Below are positions 1 to 5,376 of a stretch of 7,624 nt of DNA, piece after piece. The DNA is taken from the NCBI GenBank assembly GCA_030613835.1, contig JAUWLH010000066.1, positions 1 through 7,624 of the forward strand, written 5' to 3'. Position 1 is the first letter of the stretch. Each line of letters begins with the position of its first letter. The notes under the pieces are model-generated. The model was given only the letters and a program-made list of their open reading frames with translations. It was not told the DNA's origin and ran no database searches. Origin of the DNA: Candidatus Bathyarchaeota archaeon (lineage in GTDB: Archaea > Thermoproteota > Bathyarchaeia > TCS64). The position numbers were made by a program, and so were the translations under genes.

Positions 1-14
1 CCTGTGACATCAAC

Positions 15-106
15 CTGAACACGGTTTCCATCCAGAAACGGGTCCCAATCAACCTAGATTAACGGTTTTTACGGAAAACAAACCCTGAAAACGGTTTTTA
101 TCTCAG
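15..106. repeat. Three imperfect ACGGTTT(TTA) short repeats
   Basis: The core ACGGTTT occurs at 21-27, 62-68 and 91-97. Copies one and three are longer and similar: CTGAACACGGTTTCCATCCAG at 15-35, and a version of CTGAAAACGGTTTTTATCTCAG at 85-106. Copy two reads TTAACGGTTTTTACGG. Centre spacing is 41 and 29 nt, so the set is not regular. They could be repeated promoter or operator elements, or decayed intergenic repeats. Confidence 0.4.
87..101 (+). promoter_or_regulatory. Possible BRE/TATA element in the rio1 upstream region
   Basis: GAAAACGGTTTTTAT has a purine/A-rich part followed by a T/A-rich part, as in an archaeal BRE plus TATA box. Transcription would start about 25 nt downstream, near 120-125, giving a leader of nearly 200 nt before rio1. 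The match is loose, and the same core is repeated twice upstream, so the call is weak. Confidence 0.25.
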
Positions 107-146
107 AATAAGGCGTAAATAACACCCCAAAATCAGATGGACCCAG

Positions 147-160
147 ATTAGTTTTTAAGT
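147..160 (+). promoter_or_regulatory. Alternative TATA-like element upstream of the rio1 leader
   Basis: ATTAGTTTTTAAGT is the T/A-rich stretch nearest to the GC-rich leader. A start about 25 nt downstream would fall near 178-185, just before the foldable segment at 203-307. That would put the whole foldable segment in the 5' leader of the rio1 operon, or make it a short RNA of its own. No clear BRE precedes it. Confidence 0.3.
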
Positions 161-202
161 CTGCATCCAGCTATTCTCTCCTTAGAGGCAACTCAATGAG
201 GT

Positions 203-307
203 AGAGTGTTGAGGGAGAGCCACATCCCTGGCCGCGGGCACAGGAGCGGCTGGTCCGATGGACTGATGCCCTCCGCCGTGAAGGCATTCTGCTCAAGGAT
301 ACACTCT
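203..307 (+). ncRNA. Candidate structured RNA or structured rio1 leader
   Basis: A 7-bp closing helix pairs 203-209 (AGAGTGT) with 301-307 (ACACTCT), and 210-213 can extend it with 292-295 around a small bulge. Inside, 228-235 (CTGGCCGC) pairs with 246-253 (GCGGCTGG) over 8 bp including two G-U pairs, with a 10-nt loop. A smaller hairpin pairs 266-270 (ATGCC) with 283-287 (GGCAT). The segment is much richer in GC than the preceding 170 bases and ends at the rio1 Shine-Dalgarno site. It could be a cis-acting leader, a small RNA, or a degenerate coding remnant. I do not recognise a known RNA family. Helices of this length can arise by chance in GC-rich DNA. Confidence 0.25.
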
Positions 308-317
308 GAGGAATATC

Positions 318-1121
318 ATGTCGCGTGAAAGAGAATACGATAAGGTCGACGACCGGATAACGAGGCGTTACGAGGAGCAGGCCCTGTTTAAGGACAAGAA
401 CAAGGAAGAGTTCAGGGTCATTGAGGAGGTGTTTGACCGCCTCACATTGAAAGGGATGCTCAAGCTCTTTACAGGGGGCACCATCGACGAACTCCACGGA
501 GTCGTCAACGCCGGAAAGGAGGCTAGGGTCTACTTCGCCCTCGACAAAGACGGACGAGAGTTGGCGATCAAAATCTATTACACCCACACCGCCGAGTTCA
601 GGAAGGGCATGATGCAGTATATCCACGGCGACCCACGGTTCAAGCGCATACGCAAAAACACCAGGTCCATGATCTACACTTGGAACCAGAAGGAGTTCAA
701 CAACCTCCAGCTATGCGAGGAAGCAGGGGTCAACAGCCCAAGGCCCTACAAGTTCATCAGAAACATCCTTGTCATGGAGTTCATAGGGGAGGACGGCATA
801 CCCGCGCCCCTGCTGAGAGAGATGGACCCGGAGGATCCTCAGGCGTTCTATGACCAAGTGACCGTTGAGATGCAACTTATGTGGCAGAAGGCGGGGCTAG
901 CCCACGGAGACCTCAGCGAGTACAATATCATGGTCTACGAGGAGAAGCCAGTCATATTCGATGTGAGCCAGGCCATGCTCACCATACACCCATTGGCCGA
1001 GCCTCTCATCAAGAGGGACATACAGAACGTAAACTATTTCTTCAGGAGAAAAGGAGCCCAAGTAAGAGACCCTGAAGAGCTAAAGGAATGGATAACAGGT
1101 GGAACAGAAGACCTTTATTAG
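318..1121 (+). CDS. rio1: Rio1-type atypical serine/threonine kinase/ATPase
   Basis: This 267-residue protein is a RIO1-family kinase, an ATPase/kinase that acts late in maturation of the small ribosomal subunit. Visible motifs follow the RIO order: the ATP-binding NAGKEARVY at 64-72; the phosphate-contacting lysine in LAIKIY (K85); the Rio1-type flexible loop FRKGMMQYIHGDPRF at 94-108; the hinge VMEFIGEDG at 152-160; the catalytic loop HGDLSEYN at 196-203 (D198, N203); and the metal-binding IFDVSQA at 213-219 (D215). Residues 1-60 match the N-terminal extension of Rio1, and the length is normal for archaea. The ATG start is supported by GAGG at 308-311, 6 nt upstream. The 3' end overlaps the KH gene by 23 nt. 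Rio1 and Dim2/Pno1 bind the same pre-40S particle in eukaryotes, so this pairing makes sense. All key catalytic residues are present. Confidence 0.96.
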   Translation: MSREREYDKVDDRITRRYEEQALFKDKNKEEFRVIEEVFDRLTLKGMLKLFTGGTIDELHGVVNAGKEARVYFALDKDGRELAIKIYYTHTAEFRKGMMQYIHGDPRFKRIRKNTRSMIYTWNQKEFNNLQLCEEAGVNSPRPYKFIRNILVMEFIGEDGIPAPLLREMDPEDPQAFYDQVTVEMQLMWQKAGLAHGDLSEYNIMVYEEKPVIFDVSQAMLTIHPLAEPLIKRDIQNVNYFFRRKGAQVRDPEELKEWITGGTEDLY

Positions 1122-1677
1122 AATCCCGGGCGACCGCATCGGCGTCCTCATTGGAGCCGACGGCAAGACCAGGCGACGCATCGAGTCCGCTTTCGGAGTT
1201 AAAATCACCGTAGCGAGCGATTCGGGAGGCGTCGAGATCAAGGTAAACCCCGACCAGCCAGACGTGTCCGTCATGTTCACGGTCAAAAACATAGTCAAGG
1301 CCATAGGCAGGGGATTCAGCCCAAATAAAGCCATGACGCTCCAGAATGAGGACAACGACATCTTAGTCATTGATCTTGAGGAGTACGTGGGCAACAGCAA
1401 GAACGCCCAGAACAGGGTCAGGGGCAGGATAATCGGCAAGGAGGGAAAGAGCAGGCAACTCCTTGAGGAGTTAACCGAGTGCCTAATCAGCGTCTACGGC
1501 GGAACGGTGACGCTGATAGGCCCCTACGAGATGCTGCAGGTCGCAAAAGACGCGGTTGAGATGCTCCTCAATGGAAGTTACCATAAGACAGTGTGGAATC
1601 ACCTATATGCACATAGACGTAAGGTGAGGAAAGAAAAGGGCGAACTCTGGTACGAGCCCGTCCGTAGAAGGAGATAA
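1099..1677 (+). CDS. dim2: Two-KH-domain RNA-binding protein, Dim2/Pno1/Krr1 type
   Basis: This 192-residue protein has two KH domains. KH1 (about residues 5-75) carries the GxxG loop GADG within VLIGADGKTRR. KH2 (about 95-160) carries GKEG at 113-116 within GRIIGKEGKSRQ. The tail HKTVWNHLYAHRRKVR is typical of the archaeal Dim2/Krr1 family, and the C-terminus ends in basic residues. By family it binds small-subunit rRNA near the 3' end and works with Nob1 and Rio1 in 30S maturation. The GTG start at 1099 lies inside rio1 (23-nt overlap) and places IRIPGDRIG at the usual N-terminus. The only Shine-Dalgarno-like match is a weak AAAGGA at 1082-1087, so translation is probably coupled to rio1. 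The assignment to Dim2 rather than Krr1 is by overall pattern and could be swapped. Confidence 0.92.
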   Translation: MEQKTFIRIPGDRIGVLIGADGKTRRRIESAFGVKITVASDSGGVEIKVNPDQPDVSVMFTVKNIVKAIGRGFSPNKAMTLQNEDNDILVIDLEEYVGNSKNAQNRVRGRIIGKEGKSRQLLEELTECLISVYGGTVTLIGPYEMLQVAKDAVEMLLNGSYHKTVWNHLYAHRRKVRKEKGELWYEPVRRRR

Positions 1678-1683
1678 AGCAAT

Positions 1684-3273
1684 TTGGCGCAGCCTGAATA
1701 TCAATCGATGAGCCCGTCGGACTTTTTCTACCGCAACAGGGAGATAGCGGGCTTTAGCAACCCCAGCAGGGCCACGTACACGGCCGTAAGGGAGCTCCTT
1801 GAGAACAGCCTCGACGCGGCCGAGAGCCTTGAGGTCCCGCCCAACATCTTCTTGCGCATAAGCGAGGTGGAGGGACAGAAGGAGTCAGAGACCAAGTTCT
1901 ACATTATGAGGGTCGAGGACAACGGCACAGGCGTCCCAGCTGAGCACATACCACAAGCATTCGGCCAGATATTTTACGGCAGCAAGTACGAGCTCAAGCA
2001 GGCCAGGGGCACATTTGGTCTAGGAGGGACCATGGCGGTCCTCTACGGCCAGATCACGACCCATGAGCCAGTCAAGATCGAGAGCAGCACGGGCGGAGAT
2101 ATCCACGAGTTCACCATGAACATCGATATCCAGAACAACCGCGCCAACATTTTCAAGCATAATATCCGCCAGAACCCCACAGGTTGGAGGGGCACATCCA
2201 TCGAGATCCAGATGGACGGGAATTATAGCCGTATCATGCACAGGCTCATCGAGTACCTGAAGCAGACGGCCATGGTGGTCCCATACGCGGACATCACGTA
2301 CATAGACCCCAAGGGCAGGCTCTACAAGTACGAGAGGGGCACTGAGACACTACCGCCGCTACCCCAGCCAGTCAAGCCTCACCCCCATGGCGTTGACGTC
2401 GAGATGGTCAAGCGTCTGATATCAGCTGATAAATCCAAGAACATGAAGGCATTCATGATGGAGAACTTCCAGGGAGTGGGCAGCGTCACGGCCGAAAAAT
2501 TCCTCAAAATGGCGGGCATCAACCTGAAATCAAAACCGAAGACGTTATCCTCGGAGGAAATGGTCAGGATCGTCAGGTCCACAAAGGAGTACGGAGGTTT
2601 TAAACGACCCATCGCAAGCTGCCTGAGCCCCATCGGGGTAGAGCTGTTCGAGACGGGCATCAGCAAGGAGCTGGGACTCACCGACGAGGACTACCTGAAG
2701 GTGATCACCCGGAAGCCCAGCACGTACCTCGGCTACCCGTTCATCGTGGAGGCAGCGGTTGCATCGGGCCAGACCATCAGGAAGAGCCACGGCCCAGGCA
2801 TCCACATCTACAGGTTCGCTAACAGGATCCCGCTCCTCTTCGATGAGGGCAGCGGTGTCATCTGGAAGGCAGCCCACAAGAACATCAACTGGAAGACTTA
2901 CAGCGTGGAGAAGAATACTCCCCTTGTCATAGCAGTCCACGTGTGCAGCACCAAGATCCCATACAAGAGCGTCGGCAAGGAGTTCATGGCCGATCAGCCG
3001 GAGGTAGAGAAGGAGGTCACCAACGCCATCAGAGAGGCTGCCAGGGGAGTCAGGAGCTATATCAGCAAACGCACTAGGATCCAGCGGGAGAAGCGGAGAC
3101 TCAACATATTCAACAACTACCTCCCAGTCATCGCCCAGTTCGCCGCCAGGCTCAGCGAGAGGGAGGAGCTGCCGGACATCACGCCGCTTCTTGCAGCCGT
3201 AAGTACCGTCATCCCAGAAGAGAAAAACACGTTAGAGGAGGTCCCACGGATTGTCGAAGAAAGTTCAGAATGA
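1684..3273 (+). CDS. top6B: DNA topoisomerase VI subunit B (ATPase subunit)
   Basis: This 529-residue protein is the ATPase subunit of type IIB topoisomerase VI, which gates ATP-dependent double-strand passage by A2B2. The GHKL fold is clear: N box ELLENSLDA (37-45; E40 probable general base, N41), RVEDNGTGVP (76-85, with the DxGxG loop), and ATP lid RGTFGLGGTMAVLYGQ (108-123). A helix-two-turn-helix segment follows (MENFQGVGSVTAEKFLK, about 259-275). The transducer domain contains YLGYPFIVEAAVA, INWKTY (401-406) and STKIPYKSVGKE (422-432); K424 is the likely switch lysine contacting the gamma-phosphate. The TTG start at 1684 is 6 nt after the KH stop, with AGGAG at 1669-1673. The lid has Thr where I recall a Lys in related proteins (GLGxKM). 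The 3' end overlaps top6A by 23 nt. Confidence 0.97.
   Translation: MAQPEYQSMSPSDFFYRNREIAGFSNPSRATYTAVRELLENSLDAAESLEVPPNIFLRISEVEGQKESETKFYIMRVEDNGTGVPAEHIPQAFGQIFYGSKYELKQARGTFGLGGTMAVLYGQITTHEPVKIESSTGGDIHEFTMNIDIQNNRANIFKHNIRQNPTGWRGTSIEIQMDGNYSRIMHRLIEYLKQTAMVVPYADITYIDPKGRLYKYERGTETLPPLPQPVKPHPHGVDVEMVKRLISADKSKNMKAFMMENFQGVGSVTAEKFLKMAGINLKSKPKTLSSEEMVRIVRSTKEYGGFKRPIASCLSPIGVELFETGISKELGLTDEDYLKVITRKPSTYLGYPFIVEAAVASGQTIRKSHGPGIHIYRFANRIPLLFDEGSGVIWKAAHKNINWKTYSVEKNTPLVIAVHVCSTKIPYKSVGKEFMADQPEVEKEVTNAIREAARGVRSYISKRTRIQREKRRLNIFNNYLPVIAQFAARLSEREELPDITPLLAAVSTVIPEEKNTLEEVPRIVEESSE
3237..3242 (+). promoter_or_regulatory. Strong ribosome binding site for top6A inside top6B
   Basis: GGAGGT lies 8 nt before the TTG at 3251, inside the last codons of top6B. 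It is the best Shine-Dalgarno match in the window. It decides the TTG start over the in-frame ATG at 3296, which has no comparable site. Confidence 0.8.
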
Positions 3274-4336
3274 CTCGGAGCGTAAGCGCGAGACCATGGA
3301 AAAGAGCCTCACCCAGATGGGTCAGCTCATCTACGACCAGATCCAGAATAGAGAGTTCCCCTGGATACACATGCAGAGCCGTAGTACCGACAACATCATG
3401 TACGACCCGGATGAGCGACAGTACATCCTCGGCCCACGCATGATCAGGCGACACAGCAGGAACATCCGCCACATCAGGCCCTTCACCCAGCTCATATGGA
3501 CCAGCTGGTTCGCTAAGGAGTTAGTGAGACAGCGGAAGACCAGCACATTGAGGGAGGTCTACTACTCGGCCAGAGGCCAGCGGGACATCGAGTACAGCGG
3601 CCAGCAGGAGTCCGACAACATCATCACGGACCTTGAGGTGGCCTTAAACAGGGCCAGAGAGGACTTCCACATCTTCCCCGAGGAGCGTTCATCCATATTC
3701 GGCGACCTCACTATCGAGTACACGGTCCCAGGTTACGAGGGGCGAAGGACAAACCTCACGGATCACCCCGATGGGGCTATGATCGGCCCGGCGGTGACCA
3801 GCAGCAACTTCATCGAGACAACAGCAGATAAGGTTCTGGTGGTCGAGAAAGGCGCCATGTTCACCAGGCTCGTAGAGGAACGCGCACACGAAAAGTTCAA
3901 CGCGATACTGATCCACACGGCGGGACAGAGCCCCAGAGCCACTAGGGGGATAATAAACAGGCTCAACAAGGACCACGGGTTGCCCGTCTACATATTCACG
4001 GACGCGGATCCGTGGGGACTGCATATCGCCATGGTGATAATAAGCGGCTCCGCAAACGCGGCCCACCTGAGGGGACTCAGCACACCCAACGCCCAGTGGA
4101 TCGGGGTCAACGGAAGCGATATCATCGAATACAAGCTACCCACGGAGCCCCTCTCTGAGTTCGACAGGAAGCGCCTCACCGAGCTCAAGAAGGACCCCAG
4201 GTACGCCAGGGAGCTGTGGCAGAAGGAGTTGGATATCCTCATCGAGCTTGACCAGAAGGCCGAGCTGGAGGCTTTCAGCAAGTTTGGCCTCACCTACATC
4301 GTTGACGAGTACCTCCCAGCCAAGCTGGGAGTGTAA
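3251..4336 (+). CDS. top6A: DNA topoisomerase VI subunit A (Spo11-like cleavage subunit)
   Basis: This 361-residue protein is the DNA-cleaving subunit of topoisomerase VI, homologous to meiotic Spo11. The winged-helix (5Y-CAP) domain contains LREVYYSARGQ at 100-110. By alignment with Spo11 (RDxxY), the second tyrosine, Y105, is the likely nucleophile. The Toprim domain has VLVVEKGAMF (E199) and FTDADPWGLHIA with the metal-binding D251 and D253. The C-terminal LTYIVDEYLPAKL is also typical. Length is close to the 360-390 residues usual for archaeal Top6A. It starts with TTG at 3251, overlapping top6B by 23 nt, which fits tight coupling of two subunits needed in equal amounts. Cleavage needs both the tyrosine and Toprim acidic residues, and all are present, so the protein looks functional. 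A hairpin plus T-run follows immediately. Confidence 0.97.
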   Translation: MSKKVQNDSERKRETMEKSLTQMGQLIYDQIQNREFPWIHMQSRSTDNIMYDPDERQYILGPRMIRRHSRNIRHIRPFTQLIWTSWFAKELVRQRKTSTLREVYYSARGQRDIEYSGQQESDNIITDLEVALNRAREDFHIFPEERSSIFGDLTIEYTVPGYEGRRTNLTDHPDGAMIGPAVTSSNFIETTADKVLVVEKGAMFTRLVEERAHEKFNAILIHTAGQSPRATRGIINRLNKDHGLPVYIFTDADPWGLHIAMVIISGSANAAHLRGLSTPNAQWIGVNGSDIIEYKLPTEPLSEFDRKRLTELKKDPRYARELWQKELDILIELDQKAELEAFSKFGLTYIVDEYLPAKLGV

Positions 4337-4345
4337 CCCTTTTTT
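4313..4345 (+). terminator. Hairpin plus T6 tract at the end of top6A
   Basis: CTCCCAGC (4313-4320) pairs perfectly with GCTGGGAG (4324-4331) over 8 bp, with a CAA triloop. After TGTAACCC comes T6 (4340-4345). The stem overlaps the last codons of top6A and ends just before the TAA. Archaeal termination depends mainly on the T-tract, and the 8-nt gap between stem and T-run is long for a bacterial-type intrinsic terminator. It probably ends or weakens the rio1-dim2-top6BA transcript. Confidence 0.5.
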
Positions 4346-4365
4346 ACCTCAACGACGCATCCAAC

Positions 4366-4371
4366 AGGTGA
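4366..4371 (+). promoter_or_regulatory. Ribosome binding site for the small membrane protein
   Basis: AGGTGA lies 6 nt before the ATG at 4378. It is a near-perfect archaeal Shine-Dalgarno site and strong evidence that this short frame is translated. It also implies a leader on the mRNA, so transcription must start upstream of about 4360. Confidence 0.75.
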
Positions 4372-4377
4372 ACGCCT

Positions 4378-4575
4378 ATGGTGAACATACCTAAACTTGA
4401 TTTCATAGGATTCGCCTCAGTGCTCGCGGGCATCGTGTTCCTGTTGACGGGGATACTACTTGTTATCAACACAGGCAGCACGATTCCTGATCCAGTTAAC
4501 CCCGCATTGATGAACCTGATGGGCGTTGTGACCGCTATCATCGGTTTAATGTTGCTGCTGGCGCGGGATGATTAG
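4378..4575 (+). CDS. Small two-helix membrane protein, function unknown
   Basis: This is a 65-residue hydrophobic protein with two predicted membrane segments, about residues 10-30 (around LAGIVFLLTGILLVI) and 44-61 (around LMGVVTAIIGLMLLLA). They are joined by a short polar loop rich in Pro, Thr and Asn (NTGSTIPDPVNP) and followed by a charged ARDD end. The short N-terminus MVNIPKLD has one Lys and the C-terminus is mostly acidic, suggesting a helical hairpin, but orientation is uncertain. No catalytic motif or known family is recognised. It is likely real because of AGGTGA upstream and because its TAG is only 2 nt before the next gene. That spacing suggests co-translation with the nucleotidyltransferase, perhaps as a membrane partner or just a shared mRNA. 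It follows the top6A terminator and may be the first gene of a new unit. Confidence 0.75.
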   Translation: MVNIPKLDFIGFASVLAGIVFLLTGILLVINTGSTIPDPVNPALMNLMGVVTAIIGLMLLLARDD

Positions 4576-4577
4576 AC

Positions 4578-5327
4578 TTGGCTGTCAAGGGCATAATCAT
4601 GGCGGGCGGGATGGGAACCAGGTTCAAGCCGCTCTCAAACTATCTCCAGAAATGCATGATACCTATCGGTGATCAAGAGAAACCCATCCTTGAGTACATC
4701 ATCAGGCTGTACAAGCACCACGAGATCAATGACATAGTTCTCCTCGTCGGCTACAGGTACCTGCAGATTGAGAATTACTTTGACGAGGGGGAGAGGTTCG
4801 GCGTCAAACTGGAGTACGTCCAGGACAGGCCCGGCTGGAAGGGAAACGCTAACGCGATCCTAAACGCCTACAAAGAGGGCGCGTTCACGAGTGATGACAC
4901 TCTAGTGGTCTACTATGGCGATATAGTCTCAAATATCGATCTGGGCAAGCTCCTTGAACATCATAACGAGACAGGCGCTAGCGTGACCTTGGCGCTCACC
5001 ACTGGCCTCAAGATCAATGAGGGCGTGGGAACTGTCGAGGGGGACTGGATCACGGAGTTCAAGGAGAAGCCGCGTCTGGACCTGCGGGCCACCATCGGGA
5101 TAATGGTGCTGGACGGGTCAGTGGTTAGCGAAATGAAGAAGATGCACGACGATGGACAGTATCAGATCTACGACCTTATGGGTGATGTCGTGCAGCACAT
5201 GGTCCGCGACAGCGAAAAAGTGGCCGCGTACCTGACTGATGCCTTCTGGTACGACGTGGGCAGTATCGAGCGCTACGAGCGGCTGAGCAAAGAGCAGCTC
5301 AGCGAGGAACTGGGCTATCTGCTTTAG
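4578..5327 (+). CDS. Sugar-phosphate nucleotidyltransferase, single-domain
   Basis: This 249-residue protein has the nucleotidyltransferase (GT-A-like Rossmann) fold that forms NDP-sugar plus pyrophosphate from NTP and sugar-1-phosphate. Visible motifs: nucleotide-binding AGGMGTRFKPL (9-19), K25 in QKCMIPIG, metal-binding YYGDI (D115), EFKEKP (160-165), and FWYDVGSIERY (223-233, D226). It stops after the catalytic domain, with no beta-helix, so it resembles RmlA-like or short UTP/CTP transferases. Two signatures differ from the usual: NYLQKCMIP instead of xxxPKPMxP, and GNANAI where GTAGAL is common. The substrate cannot be read from sequence. The TTG at 4578 is preferred over the internal ATG (codon 8), because the conserved first strand KGIIMAGG needs it; GGGATGAT at 4565-4572 serves as ribosome binding site. 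It lies 2 nt after the small membrane protein gene. Confidence 0.88.
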   Translation: MAVKGIIMAGGMGTRFKPLSNYLQKCMIPIGDQEKPILEYIIRLYKHHEINDIVLLVGYRYLQIENYFDEGERFGVKLEYVQDRPGWKGNANAILNAYKEGAFTSDDTLVVYYGDIVSNIDLGKLLEHHNETGASVTLALTTGLKINEGVGTVEGDWITEFKEKPRLDLRATIGIMVLDGSVVSEMKKMHDDGQYQIYDLMGDVVQHMVRDSEKVAAYLTDAFWYDVGSIERYERLSKEQLSEELGYLL

Positions 5328-5335
5328 CATCAAAT

Positions 5336-5347
5336 TTCTTAAATAAT
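5336..5347 (+). promoter_or_regulatory. TATA-like promoter before the second nucleotidyltransferase
   Basis: TTCTTAAATAAT, preceded by CAAA, is the most AT-rich stretch in the 49-nt gap between genes. Its centre (about 5342) is 35 nt before the ATG at 5377, so transcription would start about 25 nt downstream, near 5367-5370. The mRNA would have a leader of under 10 nt. No good Shine-Dalgarno site precedes the ATG, consistent with near-leaderless translation. Confidence 0.55.
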
Positions 5348-5376
5348 CTACGTGCTCCTCTAGCATCGAGTATAAT

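Larger units (their letters stand above)
1..317. other. Leader/intergenic region without a clear protein gene
   Basis: No frame holds a long open stretch on the plus strand, and all three are interrupted by stops. The first 170 bases are AT-rich with T-runs, short ACGGTTT repeats and TATA-like stretches. From about 198 to 310 the composition turns GC-rich and the DNA can form several nested stems. The long open frame on the minus strand (171-626) overlaps the conserved kinase-coding part of rio1 and is best read as a shadow. Many archaea, to my knowledge, carry the aIF1A translation factor gene directly before rio1. No intact aIF1A (about 100 residues, OB fold) is present here. Confidence 0.6.

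Noticed and set aside
15..106. CRISPR array from the ACGGTTT repeats
   Set aside because: Repeats are short, imperfect and irregularly spaced (41 and 29 nt), and no cas gene is in view.
203..308. tRNA-like fold: a 7-bp acceptor-like stem closing about 105 nt
   Set aside because: No TTCRANY T-loop, no recognisable D-arm or anticodon arm, and the possible T-arm (286-290/296-300) has a 5-nt loop. It does not fit a tRNA, even one with an intron.
262..309. C/D box sRNA (CTGATGC near 264 as box C, CTGA at 306-309 as box D)
   Set aside because: Box C deviates from RTGATGA, no convincing C'/D' pair is present, and CTGA is too common to count.
171..626. 151-residue open frame on the minus strand
   Set aside because: Most of it is antisense to the conserved N-terminal half of rio1. 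Its translation has no recognised motif, and no promoter or ribosome binding site supports it.
881..1075. 64-residue plus-strand frame inside rio1
   Set aside because: It overlaps the rio1 catalytic loop in another frame, is rich in Arg, His and Pro without a motif, and has no initiation signal.
2545..2940. 131-residue minus-strand open frame inside top6B, and similar antisense frames in top6A (3689-4066) and the second nucleotidyltransferase (5662-6012)
   Set aside because: They mirror strongly conserved coding sequence on the plus strand. GC-rich codon bias creates such antisense frames, and none has a recognisable domain.
3296..4336. Alternative ATG start for top6A at 3296
   Set aside because: It has no good ribosome binding site, whereas GGAGGT sits 8 nt before the TTG at 3251. 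The extra 15 residues are charged and fit a flexible N-terminus.
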